A DNA stretch of 64,000 bases from NCBI RefSeq assembly GCF_000621625.1, contig NZ_JHXV01000012.1, forward strand, positions 1 to 64,000, in the 5' to 3' direction. Positions 8,026 to 17,440 of this stretch are shown here, one piece after another. The position numbers and the translations under genes were made by a program. This stretch comes from Crocinitomix catalasitica ATCC 23190 (GTDB lineage Bacteria > Bacteroidota > Bacteroidia > Flavobacteriales_D > Crocinitomicaceae). The notes beneath the pieces are model-generated. The model did no database searches. It had not been told where the DNA came from and saw nothing but the letters and a program-made list of their open reading frames with translations. Numbering within the stretch: position 1 is the stretch's first letter; every line of letters begins with the position of its first letter.

Positions 8026-9429
8026 TTAAATCACAACAACTTTTTTAACTGTCAATGCTTCGTTCTCACGAATATGGATATAATAGATTCCGGGTGGCAA
8101 ATCTTGGATATCAACCGTGATAAATTCGTCTTGAGGAATGACCTCTACTGCTCGAATAAAAGATCCATTACTCTCATATATTATGATTTGAGTAGGAAGT
8201 ACTTCTGAATAATAAATATCAATTGAAGTTGAAGCTGGAATTGGCTGCACCCTATAATCTCCATCCCTAATGAAGTTTACGGACCTCACTCCTATTTCTT
8301 CTTTGGTACCATCATAATCAACTTGTGTCAAACGATAATAAGAGATTCCCATCAATGGATAATAATCCTTCAAATTATAAAATTTTGGGCGAGAACTATT
8401 ACCGTTTCCCTCCAATTCACCAATAAATTGCCATAAAACACCATCATTCGACCGTTCAATTTCAAAGTAATCACTATTGATTTCACTGGCCGTTTCCCAT
8501 TTTAAATCAACAGATTGTTCATTTTGATGTACTTGGAAATCTATCAATTCGATCGGCAAAGGATTCAAAGGTGATGCAGACCCTATTGTGAATGGACTAA
8601 ATTCGGTTACATCTTCTGGAAGACCACAATCACCGCAACCGTCACCAGTTGTAATAGTTCCTGAAGTAATAGTCCCAACAACGCCACCATTACCCTCACT
8701 AACCCATTCTGTACCATCCCAACGCGATACAATTAAATCACAAAGGTCATTCACACCACATGAAGTAAGGTCGTAGTTCAAATCAACCGTTACGTCAGCA
8801 ATTCCAATAGTTCGATTTAAAATCCAATATTCACATCTGCTGACATGATCTAAACAAGTCAAATCTACTGCCAATGTTGAATAAATAGAATCTGGATCAT
8901 CATTCAAATAGAACGCTTTGAATTGGTCCGTAATTAGATCAGGAGCCGATATTTTAAGTTTACGCATTTCACCCAAATCGCCAACGGGAAATTCGAATTC
9001 GGTATTTCCTGTTTTCACAGTAACACCATCGATAAAACTAGCATCTGAAGCACCATTATAATTACTACCAGCTAAAAAATGAACGAATTCACTAACTATA
9101 GCAGCACGGTCAGTTATTAAATTACCGCTCGTAAAATTAACGTTTTTAGCAATTTTAAATTCCTGTTCTATTATAATATCATCTGAAGTATTAACGACAA
9201 CGCTATCAAAAATAAAGCTTCCTGATCCGGAAAATAATTGTCCACCTGAATCTCCGACGAGATACAATTTACCGTTATTCTCGGTCATTGTTCCATCATT
9301 CATAAAATCGCCGAAACATCCCAACTTTGCATCAGTATGCATTTGAAATGAGCCATTATTATATAAGGTATTTTGAGCAGTTAATTGGGCGGAAAATAAT
9401 GCCATGACTGCAATTATTGTATTTCGCAT
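8026..9429 (-). CDS. Secreted protein with T9SS C-terminal sorting domain
   Basis: A 467-residue protein. Residues 1-19 are a signal peptide (MRNTIIAVMALFSAQLTAQ). The centre is a beta-rich repeat-like region. A fibronectin-like module follows at about residues 300-385, with the common Bacteroidota phrase LPIELIDFQVHQNEQSVDLK and ISYYRLTQVDYDGTKE. The last 70 residues form a type A T9SS sorting domain (VQPIPASTSIDIYY ... PPGIYYIHI ... VKKVVVI). The protein is therefore expected to cross the outer membrane by the type IX system and be attached to or released at the surface. It lies 15 bp after the 9445-10908 gene and is likely cotranscribed with it. Its ligand is unknown. Confidence 0.88.
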   Translation of the reverse strand: MRNTIIAVMALFSAQLTAQNTLYNNGSFQMHTDAKLGCFGDFMNDGTMTENNGKLYLVGDSGGQLFSGSGSFIFDSVVVNTSDDIIIEQEFKIAKNVNFTSGNLITDRAAIVSEFVHFLAGSNYNGASDASFIDGVTVKTGNTEFEFPVGDLGEMRKLKISAPDLITDQFKAFYLNDDPDSIYSTLAVDLTCLDHVSRCEYWILNRTIGIADVTVDLNYDLTSCGVNDLCDLIVSRWDGTEWVSEGNGGVVGTITSGTITTGDGCGDCGLPEDVTEFSPFTIGSASPLNPLPIELIDFQVHQNEQSVDLKWETASEINSDYFEIERSNDGVLWQFIGELEGNGNSSRPKFYNLKDYYPLMGISYYRLTQVDYDGTKEEIGVRSVNFIRDGDYRVQPIPASTSIDIYYSEVLPTQIIIYESNGSFIRAVEVIPQDEFITVDIQDLPPGIYYIHIRENEALTVKKVVVI

Positions 9430-9444
9430 AACCTTTAGTCTTAA

Positions 9445-10908
9445 TTATCTTACCGTTAAATTCATCGATTCAATTGTAATATTTGTACCATCACTTATAT
9501 TTTCGACCCAAACTTCAACATAGTCACCAGTTGACAATTCTACCACGCCAGAAATAGATAGGGCACCAACATCCGAACCAGATGCAATTTTACGAGACTG
9601 AGCTGTCCCAGGCACGATACTTCCATTCTTTGCAATATGAAATTGATAGATCTTATTGTTTGCAGGTGAAGTCATTGAAATAGCTGCGAAAATTTGAAAA
9701 GTACGCGTTTTAGTACCTGCATAAACCATCTGATTGTCAACAGCAGACGTAAAACGAAATAAGTTGGCTGTAGCTGTTGTCCCTGATATTTTTGTAGGAT
9801 CATCAGAGCCTGATATTGAAGTTGTAGTCGGTGTGGATAAATAAATATTCCCTCCTGCGACATCATCCGTTTCGGTTGTAATTCCAGAAGACGCTACCTC
9901 CCACTCTTTACTGAAACTACCCGTTATTCTTATTCCATCTCCAGCATAATCAACAGACTTCATTGATCCACTTAATATTGTTGAAATACCTGAAACGTCG
10001 ACTGCTGTTGCACTATTAGCAAGCAATGTAGTTGAAAAACCTCCAATTTTTTGAATTAATTCAAAATCCCCAACAAAACTTTCAAAAACATTTTCATTTG
10101 TAGAAAACCATGCCATATTTTCGAGTAAAAGAGCATCGATATCTTCATAAGTAATGCCATTTTTATTCGCCGCATAATTAATCACACTCAAATAAGCAAT
10201 TTTATACCCTTTTATATTGCCGATATTGTCACTTGCTCCGATATTACAATCTCGAACAATAATATTTTCTGTTCCAGCAGCATCGTCAAGATCGAATACT
10301 TTTGCGCCAACTGAAGGTGCCGATAAAGTTAAAATCTTAATCGTTCCACCTTGATCTCCTGTAAATAACGAACCAGTTGCGGGCGTATACATCAAAATGT
10401 CATTGGTTGCATCTCTTCCTTCTATATAGGCATCATTGATATCTATTTGATCTGTCAAAGTTATCGTACCATTTATTTCATATACAACACCAGCAGTAAG
10501 TGTTATAATTCCCCCCGAAGGAGCAGGTAGATCTGCAACTGATTTCACCAAAACATAATTGTCTCGTTGATTTGAACTAACATCGGTTAATAATCGTTGC
10601 CAACTGGATCCATCCCAATAATAAAATCCATTTTCTGTGGCCGCATCAATATTAAAAACTAAAGTTCCTTCTGGTACTGGAGCCGTTAAGGGATCTTCGG
10701 TTGTTAAATCAGGAATCAACACGCGAGGAATTAAAACACCTTTATTGGTATGTTCCAATTCCAAAATAGAATTATCATCAATAAGTGTTGGATTATCACC
10801 AATTTTAATTTGTGAGAATGCACTGAAACTAAAAGATAATAAAAATGCTACACTGAGTGTTTTAAAGGCATAACCCACCATAGGTTGCCTGTTTTTTAAA
10901 GAATTCAT
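9445..10908 (-). CDS. Secreted beta-helix/C1q-like surface protein
   Basis: A 487-residue protein with an N-terminal signal (about residues 14-32, LLSFSFSAFSQ). It then has the ILELEHTNKGVLIPRV segment that opens many Bacteroidota secreted tail-fibre-like proteins, and GFYYWDGSSWQRL. The middle (about 120-300) resembles a parallel beta-helix (TITLTDQIDINDAYIEG, ENIIVRDCNIG). The last 90 residues, with TRTFQIFAAISMTS and LSTGDYVEVWVENISDG, look like a C1q/TNF-type jelly roll. I see no T9SS tail. It is the first gene of a two-gene unit with the T9SS protein downstream. A promoter-like TTG-N20-TAAATTTT lies upstream. Confidence 0.75.
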   Translation of the reverse strand: MNSLKNRQPMVGYAFKTLSVAFLLSFSFSAFSQIKIGDNPTLIDDNSILELEHTNKGVLIPRVLIPDLTTEDPLTAPVPEGTLVFNIDAATENGFYYWDGSSWQRLLTDVSSNQRDNYVLVKSVADLPAPSGGIITLTAGVVYEINGTITLTDQIDINDAYIEGRDATNDILMYTPATGSLFTGDQGGTIKILTLSAPSVGAKVFDLDDAAGTENIIVRDCNIGASDNIGNIKGYKIAYLSVINYAANKNGITYEDIDALLLENMAWFSTNENVFESFVGDFELIQKIGGFSTTLLANSATAVDVSGISTILSGSMKSVDYAGDGIRITGSFSKEWEVASSGITTETDDVAGGNIYLSTPTTTSISGSDDPTKISGTTATANLFRFTSAVDNQMVYAGTKTRTFQIFAAISMTSPANNKIYQFHIAKNGSIVPGTAQSRKIASGSDVGALSISGVVELSTGDYVEVWVENISDGTNITIESMNLTVR

Positions 10909-11002
10909 AAGAGTTGGGTTAATGTTAAGCCTAAAATTTACACAATAAACTAAGGACTTACAACAGTATAAACACCTAGTTCAAATAAAAATTAGCAATT
11001 CT

Positions 11003-12039
11003 TTAACCTTTTTTTAAAACCTGTGTCAACTTTAACATTGTTTTGAAAGAGATATCTGGGTGTGCTACTTGGTTTACTCTTCCAGCTACAAATACCTGTT
11101 CTTTAACACAGAAATAAGCCAATGCTCTTGAAAGCCCCGAATCGCTGATAAAAGATGGCATTGCTTCTATTGGATTAAAAATCCAAGGCAATTTAAATAA
11201 ATGAATGCCAATTCCTGAACGCATAGAAAAAAATATTCAATTCCATTCTTGCAGTTCGTTGATATAAGAAATGGGAAATAGTTTTCCCGTAAAGAACGCT
11301 TCAATAAAAACAAGCATATCAGTAGCAGTTTAAACAATGCCGCCATCAGGACCAAATGAAGTCATTGCCTTTGGAATATTTAATACTTTCGACTTATAAT
11401 AAAGTGTTTTCGGCGTGATATCATCGGCATCTTGATAAAGATACGTTTTGGACATCTTTAAAGGTTCAATGATTAACTGATTGCAGTTTGCAGCGTAAGT
11501 TTTATCTGTAATTATTTCAATAATACGACCCAATAACTGAAAATTAATATCCGCATAATTTGCCTTATTTTTTGCTCTAGGAATAAAAAGAGGTAACATT
11601 TGTTTAGCCATTTCAATAGCCGATTCATACGTCCAAAATTGATCATCTCCATTTTTAATTTCATCTTCCAAACTTTTACCACTTCTCCCCTTTCCTTGAA
11701 AATAATCAGGCAAGCCTGAAGTGTGCGCCAATAATTGTTTAATTGTTATAACGTTTGAATAATCTTTTGCTTTATTAGTATGTAAACCTTTTAGAATTTG
11801 ATGGTCTAAGTATTTACCAATCTTATCCTCCAGACGTAATTTACGTTGCGATAATAAATTTAGAATAATGGTGGTAGTGAACAAATTTGTTTTACTCGCA
11901 ATAAAACAAGGTGCTCCTTAGCCAAATTACCAGATGTACCTTGCCAATAAAAGTTCTCTTTTTAATTAGCGAATGAAGTGCCAAATATCTTTTTCTTATC
12001 TACTGTTTTATCGAGGATGGACTGTAATAATTTTTTCAT
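11003..12039 (-). pseudogene. Decayed class C beta-lactamase/serine hydrolase
   Basis: The minus strand from the ATG at 12039 encodes a recognisable beta-lactamase-fold serine hydrolase, but it is broken in several places. There is an in-frame TAA at 11962-11964 after 25 codons. A frameshift near 11910-11920 follows. A TAA at 11330-11332 comes directly after FGPDGGIV, and a TGA lies at 11237-11239. The fragments join into one family-like protein: LLAHTSGLPDYF, ANYADINFQLLGRIIE, TATDMLVFIEAFFTGK, then GIGIHLFKLPWIF and VFVAGRVNQVAHPD. The catalytic SxxK reads S-K-T-N, so the general-base lysine is also lost. It is clearly a dead gene. The longest intact piece is 11330-11884. Confidence 0.88.
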
Positions 12040-12233
12040 TTAAAATGGTTTCGGCGAATAGGTTTTATTTGCTTAAAAAAAATATCATTTTTTAATCAGA
12101 ACATTAAAATATTTCTATTCCTAATCAAAAACTTAGTATCTAATCATCCATAACGATGAGAAAAGAATAGGATTTAGCATTAATAATCATGAATATTTAC
12201 ATAGTTTTAGCAGACCTAATATATTTATGTGCT

Positions 12234-12899
12234 ATGAAATTCATCACTTTTTCTTTGTTGTTATTTTTTTCAACCACCATTCTTGCGCAAATATCAGAGC
12301 GAGAAATATCAAGATATCAACCAAGACGAATCGTTTCTGGTTTAGGTCTTAACACTGAATACATTGGAGGTCTCGTGGGAATTGGTTTAAATATATATGC
12401 CCAATTTAGATATGACGACAATAGACAAATTGCAGGTTTAGGAATTACCTCTTTTTTTGCTTTGAATAGTAAAAAATTTCCAGCATTAGAAATTGATTTT
12501 TTTGATCTTGATACAATTAATACCATCGGGCAGTCACGACTTTTTTCATTCCCTATTCACTTCGAATATCATTATTATTTAATCAGTCCGAAATACAATA
12601 GATTGACAGCTAGAATTGGCTGCAAAGCTGGTCCTTCACTACAAATAGTACATACAAAAATGCCGTTCCCGAACAAAAGAATAACGGGGCCTCCAAAGTT
12701 TGGATCTCCTTATCTTGGTTTTATGACAGGAGCCGTGCTTAACTTTGAATATTATTATAATATTATCGCTTTGACATTGGATTTAAGTGCAAATTACAAT
12801 TATATCAACCCAAATATTGACTTGTTTAATACACACCATCAAATAGGCGCATCAGTTAAATTGGGTATTGCATTTAATTATGGTCTGCGGAACAAATAG
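12234..12899 (+). CDS. Outer-membrane beta-barrel-like protein, paralogue A
   Basis: I choose the ATG at 12234 because MKFITFSLLLFFSTTILAQ is a clean signal peptide; the frame extends to 12189 but the extra 15 residues add nothing. The 221-residue product has alternating amphipathic strands and many aromatics (YHYYLISPKYNRLTARIG, NFEYYYNIIALTLDLS). It ends in KLGIAFNYGL, as expected for a small outer-membrane barrel. It is clearly paralogous to the 14618-15295 product: both share PRRIVS/PRKIVS, GIGxN, RxTARI, FEYxxxxxxLTLD and the closing strand. Its role is unknown. Confidence 0.8.
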   Translation: MKFITFSLLLFFSTTILAQISEREISRYQPRRIVSGLGLNTEYIGGLVGIGLNIYAQFRYDDNRQIAGLGITSFFALNSKKFPALEIDFFDLDTINTIGQSRLFSFPIHFEYHYYLISPKYNRLTARIGCKAGPSLQIVHTKMPFPNKRITGPPKFGSPYLGFMTGAVLNFEYYYNIIALTLDLSANYNYINPNIDLFNTHHQIGASVKLGIAFNYGLRNK

Positions 12900-12945
12900 A
12901 TTAATGCTTTTGAACCGTTTTCTAAATATGAATTGTATTAAAAAA

Positions 12946-12972
12946 AAAGTCACCGTAAAAAACGATGACTTT
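12946..12972 (-). terminator. Terminator between convergent genes
   Basis: AAAGTCACCGT (12946-12956) pairs with ACGATGACTTT (12962-12972) with one mismatch. On the minus strand the stem is followed by a long T-run, so it ends the hibernation-factor gene. It may also serve the plus-strand barrel gene. Confidence 0.75.
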
Positions 12973-13020
12973 CAATTCTATATTTTTTTAGAATAATCTC
13001 TTCTGAAATTATGTAAAAGC

Positions 13021-13335
13021 TTAATGCGTTTGTGCTTTTCCTACTGCTGATTCTACAACTGCTTTCATTTTATCAATCGCTCCAAATACAGCCAATTCAA
13101 TCGTTTCTGCATTTTTTGTAACGGCAACTGGTTGCTTACCTTTAAGTCTAGCTTCAAGTACACATACTTTATCATTTACACCATCCTTTTTTCCATTTTC
13201 ATCCTTCAAATGAACCTCAATTCGTGTGATATGTGAATCAAACCTTTCTAATGCTTCAGAAATTTGTGTATTGAAATAGTCTTGTTGAGCTGCGTCACTT
13301 TTTATGTTATTATCTGTATTAATTTGAATTGTCAT
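13021..13335 (-). CDS. HPF/RaiA-family ribosome-associated protein
   Basis: A 104-residue protein matching the short hibernation-promoting factor fold: an N-terminal strand MTIQINTDNNI, a helix, then HITRIEVHLKDENGKKDGVNDKVC and a second long helix. The sequence style (DENGKKxGxNDKxCxLEAR, QPVAVTKNAET) is that of the RaiA-like ribosome-associated proteins of Bacteroidota. Members bind the 30S decoding region and idle ribosomes under stress. A TAACTTTG -7-type box (13367-13374) lies about 35 bp upstream without a clear -33 element. It is monocistronic. Confidence 0.85.
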   Translation of the reverse strand: MTIQINTDNNIKSDAAQQDYFNTQISEALERFDSHITRIEVHLKDENGKKDGVNDKVCVLEARLKGKQPVAVTKNAETIELAVFGAIDKMKAVVESAVGKAQTH

Positions 13336-13471
13336 ATTGTTGTTTTTAGTTTATCATTTGTTTATTCAAAGTTAACATCATTTTAGCTATTTACATAGTA
13401 AACACGCATAACTTCTTTGCGCTTAATTGTGAAAAATTGTTAAAGATTTTCTAGCAATTTTCCCTGTTTTT

Positions 13472-14044
13472 CTACTCATTAATTTTATTCATCAAGAACC
13501 ATTGCAAACCGATGATGGTTTTAGCATCTCTAAACTGATTATTTTGGAGTTGGGTTATAACATCGGAGGTTTTAATTTTGATTAATTCAATGTCTTCATT
13601 TTCATATTTCATTCCGCCACCTTCAAATAATTTTTCTGTAGATTCCACGGTTGAATAATATAACCAAATTCTTTCAGAAGTACCTCCTGGAGAAACAAAA
13701 AATGAATTAATAAATGTTACTCCATCAATCTTGTACCCGATCTCTTCTTCAACTTCCTTTTTAACTCTATCAGCAGGATCTTCATCTGCTTCTATTGAGC
13801 CGGCAGTTAATTCAAGAATCCAGCCACTCTTTTCCTTGATAGTAGGATACCTAAATTGATTGGTAAACAGCAATGAATCAGTATCCTTTTCATAAATCAC
13901 AATTGCAACTGAGTCTCCTCGTTCAAAACACAAACGTTCTATTTGAACAGATTTAGAATCGAATAATTCATGTACTATACTTGCCTTTTTGATTTTGAAA
14001 AAATGATCAAAAACGATCTCTTCCTTAAGGATATTGTATTTCAT
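13472..14044 (-). CDS. NUDIX hydrolase, ADP-ribose/nucleoside-diphosphate-sugar type
   Basis: This 190-residue protein has a NUDIX box at residues 82-104: Gly82, Glu88, then KEVEEEIGY. The usual Arg of the REUxEE core is Lys96, a conservative change. Residues 45-80, with VAIVIYEKDTDSLLFTNQFR and ILELTAGSIEAD, match the NudF/NudK subgroup. These cleave ADP-ribose or GDP-mannose using Mg2+ held by the glutamates. The exact substrate cannot be read from sequence. The start ATG follows a short gap with no better alternative. It stands alone. Confidence 0.88.
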   Translation of the reverse strand: MKYNILKEEIVFDHFFKIKKASIVHELFDSKSVQIERLCFERGDSVAIVIYEKDTDSLLFTNQFRYPTIKEKSGWILELTAGSIEADEDPADRVKKEVEEEIGYKIDGVTFINSFFVSPGGTSERIWLYYSTVESTEKLFEGGGMKYENEDIELIKIKTSDVITQLQNNQFRDAKTIIGLQWFLMNKINE

Positions 14045-14187
14045 TAATTCGAATTATTAGGTTTTATACAAATAGAATTCATGATCTGCATCACTATGCA
14101 TTGAAGATAAACTATTTTTATAAAATGACTTGCATCCGGTTCATTAAAATTAAATCCTTGCCAAAGTCTCTATAAGCCTTTTCTCTC

Positions 14188-14349
14188 TTATTTATTATTA
14201 CGTTGCAAATCTGGACTTCTTTTAGCTCTATCATTTCTATCAAAATCAGAATCATCTGTTTTACTTTTTCTAATGCGAAATCTCCAGATTAGGCTAATAA
14301 TAATTATTAATCCTGCAAATAGTATAAATATTAATGTTGAATTGTCCAT
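14188..14349 (-). CDS. Small single-pass membrane protein (53 aa)
   Basis: A short frame of 53 codons from the ATG at 14349 to the TAA at 14188-14190. It reads as a hydrophobic helix (residues 5-22, about TLIFILFAGLIIIISLIW), then an Arg/Lys positive-inside stretch (RFRIRKSK) and a charged, disordered tail (TDDSDFDRNDRAKRSPDLQ). The clean membrane-then-charge layout supports a real small protein. I recognise no family and the function is unknown. It lies between the NUDIX gene and a barrel gene that points the other way. Confidence 0.55.
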   Translation of the reverse strand: MDNSTLIFILFAGLIIIISLIWRFRIRKSKTDDSDFDRNDRAKRSPDLQRNNK

Positions 14350-14617
14350 AACTTGTTTTTTGTCTTAGAAAACACAAAAATCAGTCCTTGAATTCGAATT
14401 ATTAGCTATCCCCCTGTGTCTAAGCAGTATTTCACTATTATTCGCTTGATATTGTATTAGAATTAATGAGGCGATTTTCCACCAATGTGTAGAATTCTGA
14501 ACCAAAATTAGAATAAAGTATTCAATTTTGGAGGTTTAATTACAATATGATTAGAAAAGGAATTCAAATGATCTGATAATTCTTAGTTTTATACCAAGAT
14601 TAATATTGTTGATAGCT

Positions 14618-15295
14618 ATGAAATTTTTAACCATTACCCTCTTTACCCTCTTTCTTTTTAGTATCTCTACGATTTTTGCGCAAAAGACTGAGAAAAAAGT
14701 ATCTCCAAACCCTCCAAGAAAAATAGTTTCTTCAATAGTAATTGGAGCAGATAATATGGGAGACTTTTATGGTATTGGATTCAACGTCGTTGCCCAATAT
14801 CGACTGTTAAACAATCGTCTTTTAGCTGGCATTGGCTTGGAACCTTTTTTTAGTTTAAACAGTATTTCTGTTCCTGGTAAAGAAAAAGCTTTTTTTTCAG
14901 GAGAAGTTAAAGATATTGATATTGCCACAAATTTACATTTAGTACCCTATCATCTTAATTTTCACTATTACATACTCCATCCAAACCATAACAGGTTTAC
15001 GGCAAGAATTGACGCAAGAGGTGGACCTGTGGTACAAGTCGTTCAAACTGAATCAATCTTTCCAAATACGTTGGTTGAAGGCCCATCTTCCTTTGATCCT
15101 TTTAGATTTGGTTATTTTTATGGTGGAGGTGTCACTTTTGAATACTTTCTTCGCTATTTATCGTTAACATTAGATGTTGGCGCCTCTTATCAACACATTA
15201 ATAAAAAAATTACATTTATTGATAAACAAAATCAAATCCGAACATCTGTAAAGATTGGTGTCGCTGTTAGTTTTGGACCAAAAAGTAAATATTAA
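14618..15295 (+). CDS. Outer-membrane beta-barrel-like protein, paralogue B
   Basis: The start is set at the ATG at 14618 (MKFLTITLFTLFLFSISTIFAQ, a signal peptide); the frame opens four codons earlier. The 225-residue product shares length, signal peptide, strand pattern and motifs with the 12234-12899 product (PRKIVSS, YGIGFNVVAQYRL, NRFTARIDARGGP, FEYFLRYLSLTLDVGASY, a final VKIGVAVSFG). The two are diverged paralogues separated by three minus-strand genes. It is probably a small outer-membrane barrel of unknown role. Confidence 0.8.
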   Translation: MKFLTITLFTLFLFSISTIFAQKTEKKVSPNPPRKIVSSIVIGADNMGDFYGIGFNVVAQYRLLNNRLLAGIGLEPFFSLNSISVPGKEKAFFSGEVKDIDIATNLHLVPYHLNFHYYILHPNHNRFTARIDARGGPVVQVVQTESIFPNTLVEGPSSFDPFRFGYFYGGGVTFEYFLRYLSLTLDVGASYQHINKKITFIDKQNQIRTSVKIGVAVSFGPKSKY

Positions 15296-15365
15296 AAAAA
15301 TATTGACATCAATAAAGAACGCTACATTATCTTTATTCAATTGACTATTGACATAAAGGGGACTC

Positions 15366-16175
15366 TTAAAGCTCACCCAAACTTAAATTCACAATAAACT
15401 TCTTGTCTGCGGTGTATTTCGTTTCGATTGGAATAGTTTTTACTGGATGCGGATAATAAATTGCACACATCGTATTCGAAACTTGGTATAAATTTTTACG
15501 CAATTCAGCAGGTGTTCCATCTAGAATACCTCTAAACACATCCCAACGCACACGCTCTGGATTAAAAGCATAATCATGCCAAACCATAATTGATTCATTG
15601 TCTTTTAATAACTTAAATGCTTTTTCAGTATCTTTTTTTACCGCATCATAATGGTGATCGCCATCAATGAATACTAAATCCATTTTTTTATGATATGGTG
15701 AAAAATCAAAATTTAAAGAATTGCCTTTTAAATGAGTCACATTATTAAGATTTTTAGAGAAGGAATCTTGTTCTTTTATAATTAACTCATTCAATCCTAA
15801 ATTATATAAATCTTGCTCACTTAAATTAAGTGTAAAACAATCTTTTGCATAAGCGGCAACATTTGCCACACTTTCCCCTCTCCATGTGCCTATTTCAAAA
15901 TATTGGCAATCATTTTTTTGACCCGCTAGAGATTTCAATAATGCTATATCTGTTACCAAGCTTCCTCCATCCATAAAAGCAAAAGGATTAATTTCAATAG
16001 ACGCATCTGGAACGACAGCCCTAAAATCAATAATTGGTAAACCGCTTTTAAATTGAGGATAGGTTTTATGGCATGCTTCCATATGAACATCTTCATTGTC
16101 GATGATTTTATTAATCATATATGGTTTTGCAACCAATGTAGTAATCCCTTTAATTAGCTTTGATATTTTTGACAT
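15366..16175 (-). CDS. Class I SAM-dependent methyltransferase
   Basis: A 269-residue methyltransferase of the Methyltransf_24-like group. The SAM-binding motif I is YFEIGTWRGESVANVAAYA. The acidic/metal or substrate motif is MDLVFIDGDHHYDAV, followed by MVWHDYAFNPERVRWDVFRG. It begins 21 bp after the glycosyltransferase gene, so the two are likely cotranscribed. This suggests methylation of a sugar or lipid-linked glycan in surface polysaccharide work, but the substrate is inferred from context only. Confidence 0.85.
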   Translation of the reverse strand: MSKISKLIKGITTLVAKPYMINKIIDNEDVHMEACHKTYPQFKSGLPIIDFRAVVPDASIEINPFAFMDGGSLVTDIALLKSLAGQKNDCQYFEIGTWRGESVANVAAYAKDCFTLNLSEQDLYNLGLNELIIKEQDSFSKNLNNVTHLKGNSLNFDFSPYHKKMDLVFIDGDHHYDAVKKDTEKAFKLLKDNESIMVWHDYAFNPERVRWDVFRGILDGTPAELRKNLYQVSNTMCAIYYPHPVKTIPIETKYTADKKFIVNLSLGEL

Positions 16176-16196
16176 ATTGTTCTTAAAATGTAATAT

Positions 16197-17369
16197 TTAA
16201 TTGATTTTTAACGCTTTAAAATATAATTCAGTATACTGTTTACCTACAGCGCTTTTACTATAAATCTCACCGTAATTTTTTGCTTTAATATTCTTTTTGT
16301 AGGTGGGTAAATGTTCAATCATGCTAACAATTTGAGCAGCCATACCTTTCATATCGCCTAAATCTACTACAAATCCATCTTCCTCCGTTAATTTCTGTGC
16401 TACACCATCTACATTTGTTGTAATAACAGGAATTCCACAAGCCAATGCTTCTGCAATTACAATAGAAAATGTTTCATAATGACTTGTTAAAACAAATAAA
16501 TCACTTGCTCTTAAATAATCAGCAACTTCATTGGGTTTTAGATTTTGTACATTATTCACCTTATCCGCGATATCATAACTGCGTATCATTTCTAATTGCG
16601 CATCATTCAATAATTCACCAATCAGAGAAATCTCAAAATCCAATCCTGCAATTTTTAGATATTGTACCATTTTTAATAAGCCTGAAATATTCTTTTGATA
16701 GTCATTCATTCCTGAAATATGTATCAATTTTATTGGCTGATTAACTTTTGGGGATTCGACAGGATAAAATAATTCGGTATCAATTACATTGGGCACGATC
16801 CTAAATTTTTCACCATGTCCATAAATTTGCAACTCATTCGCCAAACCTTCTGAAACAGGGCAAACAAAGGTTGCTTTTTCGACGATTTTTCGCATCAATA
16901 GCTTTTCTAGCGCATTTGGTTGCACCTTGCTAGACGGCAGAAAAATAGTCCAATGTTCAGTATAAATAAATGGAGTTTTAAACTTCTTCTTCAATTTTAA
17001 AGCAAAATATCCGGCAGGATAAAAAACATTTAAATGCGTCAGATCTATACGTCCATATTTTTCTTGAATAACTTCAAAACCAACCTTAAAACCGTGTTGC
17101 TTAGATTTAAATCGGAGAAGTGGCAAAACTTTATATAAAGTTCCGTTCAATTTTTTACAGTAAACAATAGTTTCCGTCAATGAATCACTAACAACATTAT
17201 GCTGGACATCTAATGACGCTTCTTGTTCACGCGCAACCACGTTTAATACGTGCACATTACAATATTCAGCGACTGCATTTGCATGCTGTTGTATAAAATT
17301 ACCATGTGCCTCATCTTCAAGATTAGGATACCATGATGTGAGGAAAAGAATATTTAGTTTTTGCTTCAA
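16197..17369 (-). CDS. Glycosyltransferase, GT4 family (GT-B fold)
   Basis: A 390-residue retaining glycosyltransferase. The N-terminal acceptor domain starts with LNILFLTSWYPNLEDEAHGN and contains HLNVFYPAGYFALKLK. The C-terminal donor domain (from about residue 210) has IKLIHISGMNDYQKNISGLL and the diagnostic E-x7-E region SHYETFSIVIAEALACGIP. It transfers a sugar from a nucleotide donor, probably onto a surface polysaccharide. It is the first gene of a pair with a methyltransferase. A -7-like TACCTTTA lies about 20 bp upstream. Confidence 0.92.
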   Translation of the reverse strand: MKQKLNILFLTSWYPNLEDEAHGNFIQQHANAVAEYCNVHVLNVVAREQEASLDVQHNVVSDSLTETIVYCKKLNGTLYKVLPLLRFKSKQHGFKVGFEVIQEKYGRIDLTHLNVFYPAGYFALKLKKKFKTPFIYTEHWTIFLPSSKVQPNALEKLLMRKIVEKATFVCPVSEGLANELQIYGHGEKFRIVPNVIDTELFYPVESPKVNQPIKLIHISGMNDYQKNISGLLKMVQYLKIAGLDFEISLIGELLNDAQLEMIRSYDIADKVNNVQNLKPNEVADYLRASDLFVLTSHYETFSIVIAEALACGIPVITTNVDGVAQKLTEEDGFVVDLGDMKGMAAQIVSMIEHLPTYKKNIKAKNYGEIYSKSAVGKQYTELYFKALKIN

Positions 17370-17440
17370 CCTATTAAAAAAAATAAAGGTATTAATTTAG
17401 GTGAAATATCTAATTTATTATTAGAATAATTGCACGTAGA

